Assembly (NCBI GenBank): GCA_026315105.1
Contig: CM048750.1
Span: 166,932,549-166,996,548, forward strand
Direction of reading: 5' to 3'
Source of the DNA: Locusta migratoria
Lineage: Eukaryota > Arthropoda > Insecta > Orthoptera > Acrididae
Length of the DNA: 64,000 nucleotides
Positions 12,156 through 23,295 of this stretch are shown piece by piece. The position numbers and the translations under genes were made by a program. The notes beneath the pieces were generated by a model. That model saw only the letters and a program-made list of their open reading frames with translations, had not been told where the DNA came from and searched no databases. Every line of letters starts with the position of its first letter. The first letter of the stretch is position 1.

Positions 12156-12519
12156 GACACCATCCATTGAATTAACCTAAACCAGAACTCTCTCTGGCAT
12201 ACGTCATCTTGCGTTGCGTATTTGATGATTTTCTTATTGCAACTTACACGTTGTCATTTCAAAGCAATGGCGCACTGAAGAATTAACAAAAACACGTCGT
12301 TCTTCGTACGATAAATGATAATCTAGTGTTTACAAATGCCATATTAGCATCAATTAACAACGGCCATCAACAGTATGAGATTAAATAACATAACTTCTGA
12401 CGCTCTTATTAATTAATTTTTTATTATTTTGGTCCAAAATGTTTACAAAAACTTATAAAACTACAAATCTAAAGTGGGCCGTAAAACACGTCAGTACGAT
12501 TTTTTTAATAGCTATGACG

Positions 12520-12780
12520 AAGGTAAGAGTAATTGGACAGATAGGTGGAGGAGGAGGAGATTTAAGAAAGAAGAATGGATAGGGGGCAGGAGAAGGAGTT
12601 GTGATGGGAGGGAGGAGGCATACAAAGAAAAGGAACAGATGTAGAGGAGTTCGCGAAGAGAGAAGATAGACTGCACAAGAGGACTGCTTTTCTCAAGGAC
12701 AAATATATGTCGCAAACTTGATAGTCGGTAATCAGTCTGATCTTCATGTTTATGCAGAGAACGAACAAACAAAATAATTT
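12520..12780 (+). repeat. Purine-rich dispersed repeat, copy 1
   Basis: A G/A-rich stretch is followed by gactgcttttctcaaggaca and a tail with gtcggtaatcagtctgatct and gttcgaa-like words. The same order occurs at 41950-42190 (gattgcttttctctaagaca, then gtcggcaaacgaactgatt). It is probably the non-coding end of a retroelement; class unknown. Confidence 0.7.
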
Positions 12781-12889
12781 ACTGAACCACTGGATTTGTA
12801 ATACACAGTGATATTCTGAGAAAATCCTCTTTTTCCTAACTTTCCTTTCATTCTACATAGCTACAGAAACACTAGGCACGGTATATATT

Positions 12890-13300
12890 AATGTGATTGA
12901 TGTATTTGCTCGATGATTGTATGTTTGCAAGAATTCTTTTATTTATTTTCCTCTTCATTTTACAGCAGACAGTCACAGAAAAGGTTGGCCGGGATTAGCA
13001 ATATGAATCTTACATATTAAAAGAATCTACGAAAACTAAAGTCAGTTGGCCAGAGCAAACTACCCGGCAATTTCCTTCATTTTTGTTTTAAACTAAAGGT
13101 ATTCATCCACAGATCTATCATCAAGTATCAGAATTTACATAACTCTCGCCTTCCTTCTTCTATAGTTATACACGTTTTCCTTCTGTATATTTCTTATGGA
13201 GATGTCCTTGCAGTAAACTAAAGACAGTCGGTCAGGCCGTTCTAACCGATCGATTTACTTCATTTTTGCTTTAAACCGAGAGATATTCATTCGCAGATTT
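12890..13300. repeat. Two diverged direct repeats
   Basis: Segments beginning near 13031 and 13213 share aaactaaagwcagtyggyc, ttcatttttgytttaaac and atattcatycrcag in the same order at about 183 bp spacing. The stretch near 12915 (tatgtttgcaagaattctt) is also echoed at 42888, so the block may belong to the repeat at 12520 and 41950. Confidence 0.6.
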
Positions 13301-13519
13301 ACTCAAAGGCGGTACGCTTCTGTCCTTGCATTGAATATTTTAATCGGTTTGCTTTACGATATCTTCGGTTCTAATTAAGGTAGTCAGTTCTTTTTGACCT
13401 AACTACACTCAGCGGATCAAGATCTTTTATTTACGCTTTTGAACACTTGAATTAATTGATTTGAAGAAAGCTATGCTTGAACACTCAACTTTACTTCCAT
13501 TTTTTACCAACTTTTTTCG

Positions 13520-13910
13520 CCATTCATCTACGGCTACATCACTATGGGATGCTCTACAAATCACATTTAAGTGCCTGGCAGTGGATTAATCGAAATACCT
13601 TTATACTATTTATCTCCCATTCCATTCCCGAATAGCGCGTGGGATGAAAGAATACCCGAATCTCTCTGTTAGAGCTCTGATTTCTCGTATTTTATTCTGA
13701 TGATCATTTCTACCTATGTTAAGTGGGAGTCAACAATATATTTTCGCATTTGGAGGAGAATGTTGGCGATTGTAGTTTCGTTAAGTAGCCCACGCCGCAG
13801 CGATAAACGGCTTTATTGTAATGGTTCCCATCCCAGATCCTGTATCGTTTCTACTAACGGTGCGAAGTATTCACACAGGTCCTCTAGTTAACTCTTAAAA
13901 TTATTTCCTA
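13520..13910 (-). mobile_element. Jockey-type LINE 3' end
   Basis: The minus strand matches the end of the LINE at 38290-38852. Shared stretches are the complement of gtgggcttcttacgaaactc, the gttgactccaacttacatag region, the igGRNDHQNKIRESRA coding block and the terminal non-coding gatttgtagagcatcc segment. The element ends near 13520 in catctacggctacatc. It is a 5'-truncated relic without open frame. Confidence 0.8.
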
Positions 13911-13965
13911 CCCAAGTCAGTATTATAGAAATGTCTTTAAACGAAGTATAGTACAGAGACAAAAG

Positions 13966-13975
13966 CGAGAGAGAG

Positions 13976-14028
<53 letters not shown>
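13966..14028. repeat. (GA)n microsatellite
   Basis: Nearly uninterrupted GA dinucleotides; homopurine on this strand. Confidence 0.97.
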
Positions 14029-14029
<1 letters not shown>

Positions 14030-14031
<2 letters not shown>

Positions 14032-14799
14032 CAGAGGTGGAGAGAGGGGGTGAATAATTTAGTGTTGCTTAAGTCGGTGAGTTAGGCGTAAGGCCACTGA
14101 ATGAGTGGTAAGACCGTTAGTCACCACCTGTTGACCCATGCGGACGAAAAGAACCACAGCGAAGCGAATTACCGTCATTATAGATGGACTGCTCGTCGAC
14201 GTCTTGCCAGAGCCGAGGTCAATTGAGTAGCTATTTGACGTTAATTGACCTTGATTGTGCCACGCGCTGTAGCCAGCCAAGAAAGGCGCAGTGGACGTTG
14301 ACCCATTTGTACACTGCCCATGTACTTTAGAGCATAACGAGCTCTGTAATTTCAATTGTATTTATCACAATTTATCGTTAAATCATTCGACGAAAGCTGC
14401 AGCTGTTGCCCTTGTGGATTTTATGGAACTTCTACTTCGCCACCTGTCATTTAATATGGAAAGAGTTTTCACACAGATGTACCCCTAAGTCCTTTTTTAA
14501 ATTGGTCTAGCCTACTAAGGAGCACCCAAAATAACTCGTGTATTGCGTCTTTCCGTATTTCTTTTTCTATCCAGTACATTTTCATTATTTCCCTTTCTTC
14601 TGTATAGTTTTGAGTCTAAAGAGATATACCGAAAGTTGTATTTAGTTTTTCATCATCTTTGTGCCAGTTTTGGCGTAAATAAGCGTTTTAATAATTCAAT
14701 ATTTTCATTCTTTGAAGTATTTTGAGATTCTTATTGTAATTTTTACCGGTAACATATTTCAAATTCCGTAGCTCAGACACAACATAAAACACGGCAATT
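14030..14799. other. Unannotated sequence
   Basis: No recognisable gene or repeat. The 98-codon minus ORF at 14059-14355 has no visible motif. Confidence 0.4.
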
Positions 14800-14811
14800 C
14801 CGAAATAATTT

Positions 14812-15012
14812 CAAAAAATGTTCAAATGTTTGTTAAGCTTATGGGACTTAACTACGGGGTCATCAGTCCCTAAACTTGCAAACTATTTATGAACTACTTA
14901 CGAACTAGGACGGCACAAATATCCATGCCCGAGGGGGGATTCGAACCCCCGACCGTAGTGGCCGTGCTGGCCGTGACTGGAGCGCCTCAGTCACCTCGGC
15001 CACCGCGGCCGG
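14812..15012 (-). mobile_element. tRNA-headed SINE, head type A, full length
   Basis: A complete minus-strand copy framed by an exact 12-bp duplication ccgaaataattt at 14800-14811 and 15013-15024. The B box ggttcgaatcc is intact. Confidence 0.97.
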
Positions 15013-15180
15013 CCGAAATAATTTGCACGGCATTTTGAGTATCTAAGGGATGAAATGTTTCGATAAGACATTGTTTCGTGTGTGTTACAAATGCAGAAAT
15101 TGCTAGGCAAGAATGTTCGAGGAAGTTTGAAAGAAAAAGTCACACTCTGAACAATGAACGACTACATTAATTAAACTTGT

Positions 15181-15377
15181 CGCGGGGGAGTATCCGAGCG
15201 GTCTGGAGTGCCACGTTGCGGATCGCACAGTCTCCCGCGTCGGAGCTTCGAATCCTCCCTCGGGCATGGATGTTTGTGTTTTCTTTGGTATAAGTTAGTT
15301 CATATGTAGTTTATAAGTTTAGGGACTGATGACGTCGCAGTTAAGTCCAATAAGCTTAACAAACATTTGAACATTTT
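15181..15377 (+). mobile_element. tRNA-headed SINE, head type C
   Basis: A different head (gcgggggagtatccgagcgg, then ccacgttgcggatcgc and B box gcttcgaatcc) is joined to the same body and tail. The flanks aattaaacttg and aattaaaacttctg form an imperfect duplication. The SINE sits in the left arm of the ribozyme-like hairpin that follows, because the complement of the right arm continues into sequence left of the SINE (cattaattaa). Confidence 0.92.
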
Positions 15378-15495
15378 GAATTAAAACTTCTGGGCTAAGA
15401 TGCTTCTTACTGCCGACGTTTCGTAGCCTACTGCGGGCAACATCTTCAGAGGTAAGTCGACGACTCACGGCATCTTAGCCCGGAAGTTTTAATTA
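15378..15495. repeat. Hairpin with ribozyme-like core, arms interrupted by a SINE
   Basis: The arm 15378-15403 (gaattaaaacttctgggcta...) is complementary to 15469-15495 with about two differences. The left arm resumes before the SINE at 15181. The loop holds a hammerhead-like core on the minus strand. Confidence 0.85.
15403..15458 (-). ncRNA. Candidate type I hammerhead-like motif
   Basis: On the minus strand the order is CTTAC, CTGAAGA (15443-15449), a helix II of six positions with one mismatch (GTTGCC/GGCTAC), GAAA, then ACGTC and GTAAG. CTTAC and GTAAG can pair as outer helix I with an internal loop. ACGT is self-complementary and could serve as a very short helix III, as described for dimeric hammerheads of Penelope-like elements. 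Predicted cleavage follows GTC at 15415. One extra T lies between CTGAAGA and helix II, which departs from the canonical core. Activity is unproven. Confidence 0.6.
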
Positions 15496-15704
15496 ATGAC
15501 GACGCCGGCCGTGAAAGCCTACATGCTTTTATGATTAGAACAAACGACTAGATGACAATGACGAAAGAAATCCACTGCATCAAATGCTAACAAGTGCCAC
15601 TCTAGAGACTGTAAACGCAATACACGATACATCTGTGACAAATGTAATGCTGCGGTGTTTCCTGAGGGTGTGAAGACATATCCTTTCAATAAACTACTAG
15701 TTTT

Positions 15705-15892
15705 CAAATGTTCAAATGTTTGTTAAGCTTAAAGGACTTAACTACGGGGTCATCAGTCCCTAAACTTATGAACTACCTACAACTAAGGACGGCACAAATA
15801 TCCATGCCCGAGGGGGGATTCGAACCCCCGACCGCAGTGGCCGTGCAGACCGTGACTGAAGCGCCTCAGTCCCCTCGGCCACCGCGGCCGGC
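15705..15892 (-). mobile_element. tRNA-headed SINE, head type A
   Basis: A complete minus-strand copy with a 13-bp duplication aactac[t/c]agtttt at 15692-15704 and 15893-15905, one mismatch. The body lacks part of the segment between the head and the hairpin. Confidence 0.96.
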
Positions 15893-15905
15893 AACTACCA
15901 GTTTT

Positions 15906-16560
15906 GATAAGAATGTTGTAAAGTTGTGAATAGTATTAAAATTTTTTGTCACTTATTGTAAGCTTCTGGCTCTCTGTATTCAAATGAGGACGTCACGTAA
16001 TTCACGCTTCGGGCTCAATATCCGAAAATGAGGGCGTGACGGAATTCAGTGAATTAAGTTAATTACTGATAATTTTTCATACTATATCTTACTGAAACGT
16101 AAGGATAAAAAAATTCGAATTACTTTCTTCAGTTCTATTAACCCTCAGCTCTGATTATTGATAGCATCAGATCGAAGTACCTGGGAAGCAGGTTGCTAGC
16201 CTTACTTGCCAAGGGTCCCATTGGGTTTTACTCCTAAAGATTGAGAGACGAACCGGTGGCTTTAGTAGCCTTTGCCGTCTGAGCACAAAGATGACAACGG
16301 CTCAGACTATTTCCAGGATGCCCACACTTATTCTAAAGTAACTGTATCACGACTACCAGTACCATTTACTTGGCCACTCATACGTTGCCTGTGGTTCATG
16401 AACTACGACATGACTACAAAACCGACACCATGAACCACACTTAGTGTTGTGGGCGAAATATTCTCAAGTATTAGTGAAAGGAAAGTGCTAGTTGAAGACT
16501 AGTAGGATGTAAATAAGTGAGTGTTTAGGCCTCTTAGAGGCTGGCAGGATCAGATCTTTA
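15906..16560. other. Unannotated sequence, possible repeat
   Basis: No gene recognised. The stretch 16160-16440 reads like non-coding repeat sequence upstream of the LINE at 16565, but I cannot name it. Confidence 0.4.
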
Positions 16561-16564
16561 GTTT

Positions 16565-17030
16565 ACAGCAGATAATGTAGAAGAGTGCGAAAGGGTATTG
16601 TATCTGTGATTTATAGATCTAGAAAAGGCTTATGACCGTGTTCCTAGGAGGAAGCTATGGTCAGTTCTACAAGATTATGGAACAGGAAGCAAACTTCTGC
16701 AGGCAATTAAAGGTCTTTATGTAGATTGGCAGGCAGCAGTTGACGGTAAATTGAGCTCATGGTTCAGAGTATTTTTAGGGGTAAGGCTGTAACTTGTTAC
16801 CACTGTTGTTCATACTATTTATGGATCATATGTTGAAAACAGAACGAGTATGACTTGCTATACAAGTAATGACAAGTGTCCAATTTTAAAGTCTACTTCC
16901 ACACTCTTCAGAATGAAAGTTTTAGCAATCTGGAAGACGGCAGCAGGTATAATTATGGTAGGTATCTTTATCGCTGACTCAGAGCACATCGTTTCCTCTC
17001 TGTATCCAGTGAGGGTAATTTGGAGATAAT
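16565..17030 (+). pseudogene. LINE reverse-transcriptase fragment (RTE-like)
   Basis: The plus strand near 16600-16690 reads FIDLEKAYDRVPRRKLWSVL, the reverse-transcriptase motif with the first catalytic Asp region, then QDYGTGSKLLQAIKGLYVDW and LSSWFRVFLGVRL. The family then has GVRQGCVLSPLLF, which is broken here by a stop and frameshifts (VRL*LVTTVVHTIY). The YxDD box is not recoverable. It is a short internal piece of a LINE whose relatives in the window are at 33160-33400 and 42500-42870. Confidence 0.8.
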
Positions 17031-17081
17031 TCTGAAAAATTGACCACTGCAGTTAGGTCCCATACCTTTACAACATTAGAA

Positions 17082-17282
17082 AACGTTCAAATGTTTGTAT
17101 AGCTTATGGGACTTAACTACGGGGTCATCAGTCCCTAAACGTACAAACTACTTACGAACTAGCTAACACTAAGGACGGCACAAATATCCATGCCCGAGGG
17201 GGGATTCGAACCCCCTACCGTAGTGGCCGTGCAGACCATGACTGGAGCGCCTCAGTCCCCTCGGCCACCGCGGCCGGTGCAA
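17082..17282 (-). mobile_element. tRNA-headed SINE, head type A
   Basis: A complete minus-strand copy flanked by acattagaa at 17073-17081 and 17283-17291. The head differs from others by a single change next to the B box (ccctaccgtag). Confidence 0.95.
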
Positions 17283-17471
17283 ACATTAGAACCATCTGCT
17301 GGCAAGGTATGTGGTTCCACTATAGAATTATCAGCAGGGGAAATGAGAGGGGTGTACAGCTTCACTAGTACCTACAACACTCATTATAGTCGACATGATC
17401 GATTGGAGTGTCCGCAACTGCACTATGTTATTTTAAATGTGTTTATTTCCGCCAACAGTTGCAATATAATT

Positions 17472-17518
17472 GTTTAATAACATGTTTCGATCACTTGGAT
17501 CATCTTCAGAACTTATAG
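17472..17518 (-). ncRNA. Candidate hammerhead-like motif, left arm
   Basis: The minus strand has CTGAAGA (17503-17509), T, helix II GATC/GATC, then GAAA (17485-17488) and ACATGT, which is self-complementary. It is the mirror copy of the motif in the right arm. Confidence 0.55.
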
Positions 17519-17583
17519 TTGCGTCCGCAACTCGTCTGGCTGAGTACTAATTTAGTACTCAGTCAGACGAGTTGCGGACGCAA

Positions 17584-17630
17584 CTATAAGATCTGAAGAT
17601 GATCCAAGTGATCGAAACATGTTATTAAAC
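17584..17630 (+). ncRNA. Candidate hammerhead-like motif, right arm
   Basis: CTGAAGA (17593-17599), an extra T, helix II GATC-caagt-GATC, and GAAA (17614-17617) followed by the palindrome ACATGT. GAT before the core can pair with ATT after it as inner helix I. A separate perfect stem gttgcg/cgcaac lies just upstream. Confidence 0.55.
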
Positions 17631-17709
17631 AATTATATTGCAACTGTTGACGGAAATAAACTAATTTAAAATAACCTACAACACTGTCTGAGGTTTAAAT
17701 ATTTGGCCA

Positions 17710-18030
17710 CGAGGTGTCCTGTGACTTTCGCCAGCTCAGACGCTGGTGCAGCCTTCCGCATTGCAGAGGGCGCGGTCGCAGATGTGGTGTCAGGCCTGCC
17801 GCCCGCTCATCGTCCATGCAAAGTAGGGGCGCGGCTGAGCGCGCTGCGACAGCATGACGCGACAGTACATGGCGCAGCTACGGCTGATCCGATTTCGCCC
17901 GATTACAGCTGGCGCCGCCCCGCCGCCGCCCGAGCCCTTATCTGCACGTACACGGCTGGGCCGCTGCCAGCCCATTCATATCGAACCGTCTGGAGCGCTA
18001 GCGTCCTCGCCGCAATTAGCCCGTAATCCG
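17710..18030. other. GC- and CpG-rich island
   Basis: This stretch stands out from AT-rich neighbours by its density of cg dinucleotides (gcgcggctgagcgcgctgcg; gccgccccgccgccgcccga). Overlapping ORFs are open on both strands (for example 17703-18026 and 17854-18219), as expected of GC-rich DNA. It could be an unmethylated CpG island or promoter, but no TATA, splice or coding evidence was found. Confidence 0.5.
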
Positions 18031-18164
18031 ACACTCGTGCACTGCCAATGTCGAAACACTTCACTACAGACAGCGTTATCGTCAGTAATCGCTATCTGCT
18101 TTGCGATGTATACGAAACAATACCCAATTTCGACTTACATACTTCTCGCAGTAATGGACTTTCC

Positions 18165-18365
18165 GCCTACCGCGGTGGCCGAGGGGACTGAGACGCTCCA
18201 GTCACGGCCTGCACGGTGACTACGGTCGGGGGTTCGAATCCCCCCTCGGGCATGGATATTTGTGCCGTCCTTAGTCTTAGCTAGTTCATAAGTAGTTTGT
18301 AAGCTTAGAGACTGATGACCCCGTAGTTAAGTCCCATAAGTTCTACAAACATTTGAATATTTTTG
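18165..18365 (+). mobile_element. tRNA-headed SINE, head type A
   Basis: A full-length copy with an exact 12-bp duplication aatggactttcc at 18153-18164 and 18366-18377. The first bases of the head (gcctaccgcgg) are altered. Confidence 0.97.
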
Positions 18366-18440
18366 AATGGACTTTCCAATGGAGAGGAGGGAGCAGACAG
18401 CATAGTGTAAAGATTACTAGCGAATATGTGCATACACGAA

Positions 18441-19345
18441 ACAATTTATCACTACATAATGTTTAGGTCAGTATAACAAGACAATACTCGGTGCTGTGGT
18501 CTCCAGTCCGTAAATTGATCTGATGCAGCTCTCCGCCCTCCTCTATCCTCAACAAGCCTCTTCATCTCCTCATAAGAACAATTTATCACTACATAATGTT
18601 TTAGTCAGTATAACAAGACAATACTCGTTGCTGTGGTCTCCAGTCCGTAAATTGATCTGATGCAGCTCTCCGCCCTCCTCTATCCTCAACAAGCCTCTTC
18701 ATCTCCTCATAAGAACAACAACCTACATCCATTTGAATCTGCTTACTGTATTCATCTCTTGGTCTCCCTCTGCAGTTTTCACCGCACACACTTCCCTTCA
18801 AAGCTAAATTCGCTATTCCTTGATGTCCAACTTGATGTCCAAGATTGTGTCCTATCAACCGATCCTTTCTTTTAGTCACGGTACGCCAGAAATTTCTTAT
18901 CTCCCCAATTATGGTCAGTACCTCTTCATTAGTTACGCGTTCCACTATCTAATCTTCAGAATTTTTCTTCAGCACTACATTTAGTCGGTATAACAAGACA
19001 ATACTCATGTTGTTGTTGCTGTGGTCTGCAGTCCGTAAATTGATCTGATGCAGCTCTCCGCCCTACTCTATCCTCAACAAGCCTCTTCATCTCAAGAACA
19101 ACAACCTACATCCATTTGAATCTGCTTACTGTATTCATCTCTTGGTCTCCCTCTGCGATTTTCACCGCACACACTTCCCTTCAAAGCTAAATTCGCGATT
19201 CCTTGATGTCCAAGATTGTGTCCTATCAATCGATCCTTTCTTTTAGTCACGGTACGCCAGAAATTTCTTATCTCCCCAATTATGTTCAGTACCTCTTCAT
19301 TAGTTACGCGTTCCAACCACCTAATCTTCGGAATTCTTCTGCAGC
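18441..19345 (-). mobile_element. Tandemly duplicated LINE 3' ends
   Basis: The minus strand encodes RVTNEEVLTIIGEIRNFW, RKDRLIGHNLGHQ, RGRPRDEYSKQIQMDVGCCS and YEEMKRLVEDRGGRRAASDQ. This is the C terminus of a common insect LINE (endonuclease-reverse transcriptase type). A 137-bp unit is repeated at 18441 and 18578. A larger unit of about 380-390 bp then recurs starting near 18602 and 18985, each copy beginning tataacaagacaatactc. In the first large copy cttgatgtccaa is itself doubled near 18828. Successive duplications have expanded one insertion. Confidence 0.85.
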
Positions 19346-19559
19346 ATTACATTAAAAAGAATATATAAAAAAAAAATACACTGGACAATACAATTAGGGG
19401 ATTAGTTGAGATGTCTGGGTTCTCAAGTGTTGTCACTGGCAGAATGAACTAAAATGTTTCTATGTCTGTGGATACAACAACATAACGGCAACCGATATAG
19501 TGGTAATACCAGAAAGTTGCTGCAGAGGGGTTTTTTGTTGACTAGTGTTTACTCTGGCA

Positions 19560-20520
19560 AACGAATTACACAAGCAGTTGAGTTCGGATAGTGTAGTGAG
19601 CGGGTAGTGCAATCCAAAAACGACGTGCTAGGGCATGGAGAGCCATAGGGAGCGGGACAGGAAGAGGGGACTACAGTTATTGGAGTGTCCCGATGTGTAA
19701 TTTACAGGACCTGGATGCAATTTCTAACAGAAACTGTTAAGAGAAGGCAAAGCCAAGATCGTCCATGGGTAACATCAGCAAGACACGACCGCTATCTCCG
19801 GTTAAAGCCCCGTCGAGACAGGAGGCTAAATACTATTCAACTAGAAAATACCCTCCAGGCAACAACAGTCAAAACTCGCCTTCGGGAATATGGCTTCTAC
19901 GCACGGTGGCTTATGGTGTGTGTGTGCCATTACACCACGAAGCAGTTTAGCCCACAGAAACTAGGAGGAGAAACATCAGGATTGGAATCGTGACGAATGG
20001 CGCCGGGTTCTGTTCGCAAATGAGTCAAGATTTTGTGTTCAGCCGGAAAATCGTCGTTCCCTCATCTAGAGAGAACGTAGAACTTGGAATAATTCCACTT
20101 ATGTACAGGAAACATCCCCATATCCCATGGTGGTGGACGAAAGTTGTAAGCAGGAGTCAGTACTGGCGTACGTTCGGACTTCTACGTCATTCATAATAGG
20201 GCTTCGACTCCTCAGAGGTATGGAGAAGAGCCTTCGAACTTTCGTTGTGCCCTACGCTGGTGCCATAGTAGATGGGTTCCTTTTGGTGGACAATAATGCT
20301 CGTCCCCGCACAGATGCACTGCGGACAACACGCTTGAAGCTGAGGACATTGAACGAATGGAGTACCAGCCTGTTCACCGGAGTTAAACACACTTTGCTGA
20401 CTCGTTGCAGCCAGACCAGCATCTCCCACAACGGTTGCAGAGCTGGATATTGCAGTCATGGAATTATGGCCAAATATCCCACAAGCCACGCATGTCGCTG
20501 CTTTCGGAACCTATGTTGAA
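19560..20520 (+). pseudogene. Tc1-like transposase relic
   Basis: The plus strand reads YRTWMQFLTETVKRRQSQDR, then SARHDRYLRLKPRRDRRLN and TRLREYGFYARW, matching the DNA-binding part of Tc1-like transposases. Later come NEWRRVLFANESRF in a shifted frame and VVPYAGAIVDGFLLVDNNAR, with the second catalytic Asp retained in VDNNARPRT. The SPDLNPIE motif is not recoverable. Several frameshifts and stops are present and I found no terminal repeats. Confidence 0.82.
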
Positions 20521-20692
20521 TCCTACAAATGTTAATTCCCGGTTTCCAGAATTGTCATAATACACAAGCCCAAACATGTTCGAAAATTCTGCAACGAATC
20601 AACGTCATAGATATACGGGTATAGTTTTGCACATATGTGTGACAGCCTTTATTGACAATACCCTGCGGCTTTTTTCACCACCATAAGGAACA

Positions 20693-20890
20693 TTTCAACC
20701 CCCTACAAACCGACTCTCATATTGATCGAACCTCCCGGTAATAAACCTAGCTGCCCAACTCTGCAGTGCTTCCTCAGCAAACAGACGCAGACTGCTGCTC
20801 ACGATGTCCGTTACATAATTTGCATCTATAGAAAACAAGAGCAATGGTACCACATTTCCCTGTGACACTCCTAAACTCAAGAAGAATACA
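20693..20890 (-). pseudogene. Internally deleted LINE ORF fragment
   Basis: The minus strand joins a reverse-transcriptase piece (GVSQGNVVPLLLFSIDANYV, then SSSLRLFAEEA, in place of the usual LFADD) directly to a C-terminal piece (QSWAARFITGRFDQYESRFV). In the intact relative at 53305-55155 these are separated by several hundred bases, so this copy has lost the middle. Confidence 0.75.
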
Positions 20891-21089
20891 CTGCCTTCTA
20901 GTAAATCGAGGCGTAATTCGTTTGTAGTCTGCAGTGAGGCAACGTGTCAAACGCCCACAAATCTAGGAACATGGAATCTTCCTTCAGTCAGACAATCTTG
21001 GTACTTTATGGAGGCAGCCTGGACAGTATGAACGTCTTAGACAGACGAGTCTAGACAGCAACAAGCTGGTGATTTTCTGATGTTTTTGG

Positions 21090-21515
21090 AAAAGGGGGCA
21101 TTATAGGGGGCCACTAGTGGTCGTAGAAGGAAATAAAACGGCTATACGGTACAGGGATGACATCCTCCGACGTGACTCGTCATTTCGGTGAGGAGTTCGT
21201 CTTAAAGGACGACAATTCTCGTCATCATCGTGCACATCTGGTGCATGCGGTTCTTTCATGATAACGACGTCGCAGAATTACAATGGTCAGCATGTTCTCC
21301 AGTTATCAATCCTATCGAACCCGCCTGGGATACCACGAAAAGGGATGTATTTAGACGAAACAACCCACCAACCGAATCCCCGTTGAGAAATGTGACAATC
21401 TGGACCAACAGTCCCTTGATGATCTAGTTGACAGTATGCCACGATGAATACAGGTATGCATCAGCGCAAAAGAACGTGCTACTGGGTCTTCGTGATACTG
21501 GAGTATACTGAAATC
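21090..21515 (+). pseudogene. Second Tc1-like transposase relic (C-terminal half)
   Basis: The plus strand has HFGEEFVLKDDNSRHHRAHL (second catalytic Asp region), then FHDNDVAELQWSACSPVINP and IEPAWDTTKRDVFRRNNPPT. These follow the Tc1 order DDNARPHRA ... WPACSPDLNPIEHAWD. SPDL is changed to SPVI. The N-terminal DNA-binding part is missing. Confidence 0.85.
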
Positions 21516-22738
21516 TGGAACACAAATTCACAATGTCTAGCTTATTGTCGTAAAACTTGTTAATTTCTGTTTTCATGACAAATAAAAAAAGCGGAATGTT
21601 ATTTTTGTATATCTCTTATCCATTTTGTGTATAGGGTCATGAACCCTAGAATCCTGATGATGCAACACTGTTTTGATGTGTGTAATAAGAATGTGTTACT
21701 ACCAACAAGATCACGATCCGAGTATACTAGCCACTGGAATACACCTGGATCGTATCAGAGTCTTGTCTAGGCAGGAAAGAGATCAGAAACTACCCCTATG
21801 TGCCATCGCCATCTTTGCCTCTACCTTAACTTCCGAGGCTTGGTTAACTGGAGCTAGGAATTTGGACGTACTATCTTTCAAGACAACATCCAAGTTAAAT
21901 AAGTAAGGGTCGTGACTGAAGGTCGCTCAAGTCCATCGTTTCAGTGGTATGGCAACACTCAACACGACGTAGGAAACTAGTGACTACTCTCATTTCAACT
22001 AGAACAAAGATATTTTGTCACTTGATAACCATAAAAATTTCATATTACAGATAAGTACAGGTGTCAATCGATTCCGTACAAACGGACCGACAGTCAATAA
22101 CGCACAAAAATTTCAATGTTTTACCACGCAAATCGATAAACAAGATATTGGGAAGTAATGCTGTAACATAACAGAAGAATTCCATGAGAAGTTCTTTTAA
22201 TGAGATACGTGGAGTGAAGTGTGATGAAGTAAACACCCCGTGCTTACACAGATACACATCTCAAAGTTCCCAGCGTAAACTTAAGTGCTGATAAGTTAAG
22301 ACCGTGACTCGCGTAACAGGAAATGAAGTATAGTTTTGACGCGCAATTGACTCCGATAATTCACAAAACATCACGTCATATCTTTTCAGTGAATTTTGAA
22401 CTCATGTAGCTACGTAACAATCGCATCAGACTCGCTTCTTCCTTATGCTACGAAACGCGAAGAAACACGTCTATGTCCACATAGTTATTCGTTGAGGTGA
22501 TTCTAACAAACTTGAAAATCTATATACGATTAACAGTATTCGTTCGTTGCTGCTCAGATATTATCTAAATTTGCTGGTAGCCCATTTTGAATTTTGCCTT
22601 AAGAGTATCAAATCAATATTCTTCTACCGGCCATGAAGTTGCACGATGCACAGTTGTTTGGATGTGTGCTTAGCGTTTAATCTCTTAAACATTGCTATAT
22701 GACATAAAACCGCACTTCTTAGTCCACAAGAGCCAGGT
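21516..22738. other. Unannotated AT-rich sequence
   Basis: No gene or known repeat recognised; ORFs are short and without motif. Confidence 0.4.
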
Positions 22739-22747
22739 ATATTTCGT

Positions 22748-22942
22748 AGGGCCGAGGCGGAACAGTAGTGCGCTGTAAGCTGCCTTGGTGCGGTGCGTGC
22801 GGCCGTTCACCGTCGGAGGTTCGAGTCCTCCCTCAGGCATGGGTGACTGTGTTGTTCTTAGAATAAGCTAGTTTAAGTACTTTGTAAGTTAGAGTCCGAT
22901 GACCACTACAGTTAGGACCCATAATTTTCCAAACATTTGAAC
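22748..22942 (+). mobile_element. tRNA-headed SINE, head type D, diverged
   Basis: The head begins gccgaggcggaacag and has B box ggttcgagtcc; the common body and tail follow. Exact 9-bp flanks atatttcgt lie at 22739-22747 and 22943-22951. The body hairpin reads GAGTC/GACCC, with one mismatch. Confidence 0.9.
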
Positions 22943-22954
22943 ATATTTCGTGGA

Positions 22955-23235
22955 GAATTTAAGGCATCGAATATGAGCAAATGAATAATTAGGGCAATAT
23001 CTTCATGCTGACCTTCAAAGCTACGATATCGATCAGAATTTGGAATTACTTGTTTCTGCTGAGGCATAGAGGACCAATTCTCATTCTACCGTGATTCAGT
23101 CCGTCGCCTATCTGAACGTGGGCGTCCAGAATTCATTTTTGACGGGGCTCTTTAGGCTTGTGCAACTAATGACCGATGTCACGACCATAACATTAACATA
23201 AATAATTTCGATACAAACACTCTTGATCGAGAAGA
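22955..23235. other. Unannotated sequence
   Basis: Nothing recognised. Confidence 0.35.
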
Positions 23236-23239
23236 TAAA

Positions 23240-23295
23240 TTTTATTTATAAGATCAGTTTCGATCTCTGAGAGATCATCTTCAGATCTGTTTCTT
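23240..23295 (-). ncRNA. Candidate hammerhead-like motif
   Basis: On the minus strand: CTGAAGA (23278-23284), an extra T, a perfect 6-bp helix II GATCTC-tca-GAGATC, and GAAA (23258-23261) followed by CTGATC. The outer helix I pairing is weak. The spacing and the bases after GAAA match the copy at 36636-36664, so the two are probably related. Confidence 0.5.

Larger units (their letters stand above)
17382..17673. mobile_element. 292-bp palindromic insertion carrying two hammerhead-like cores
   Basis: Arms 17428-17550 and 17553-17674 are nearly perfect inverted copies with almost no spacer (gtactaatttagtac at the centre). The whole insertion is bounded by a direct 12-bp repeat acctacaacact at 17370-17381 and 17674-17685, which I read as a target duplication. 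There is no ORF. Each arm contains a hammerhead-like core pointing outward. Size and architecture match the element at 59974-60273. I infer a non-autonomous retroelement related to Penelope-like elements. Confidence 0.85.
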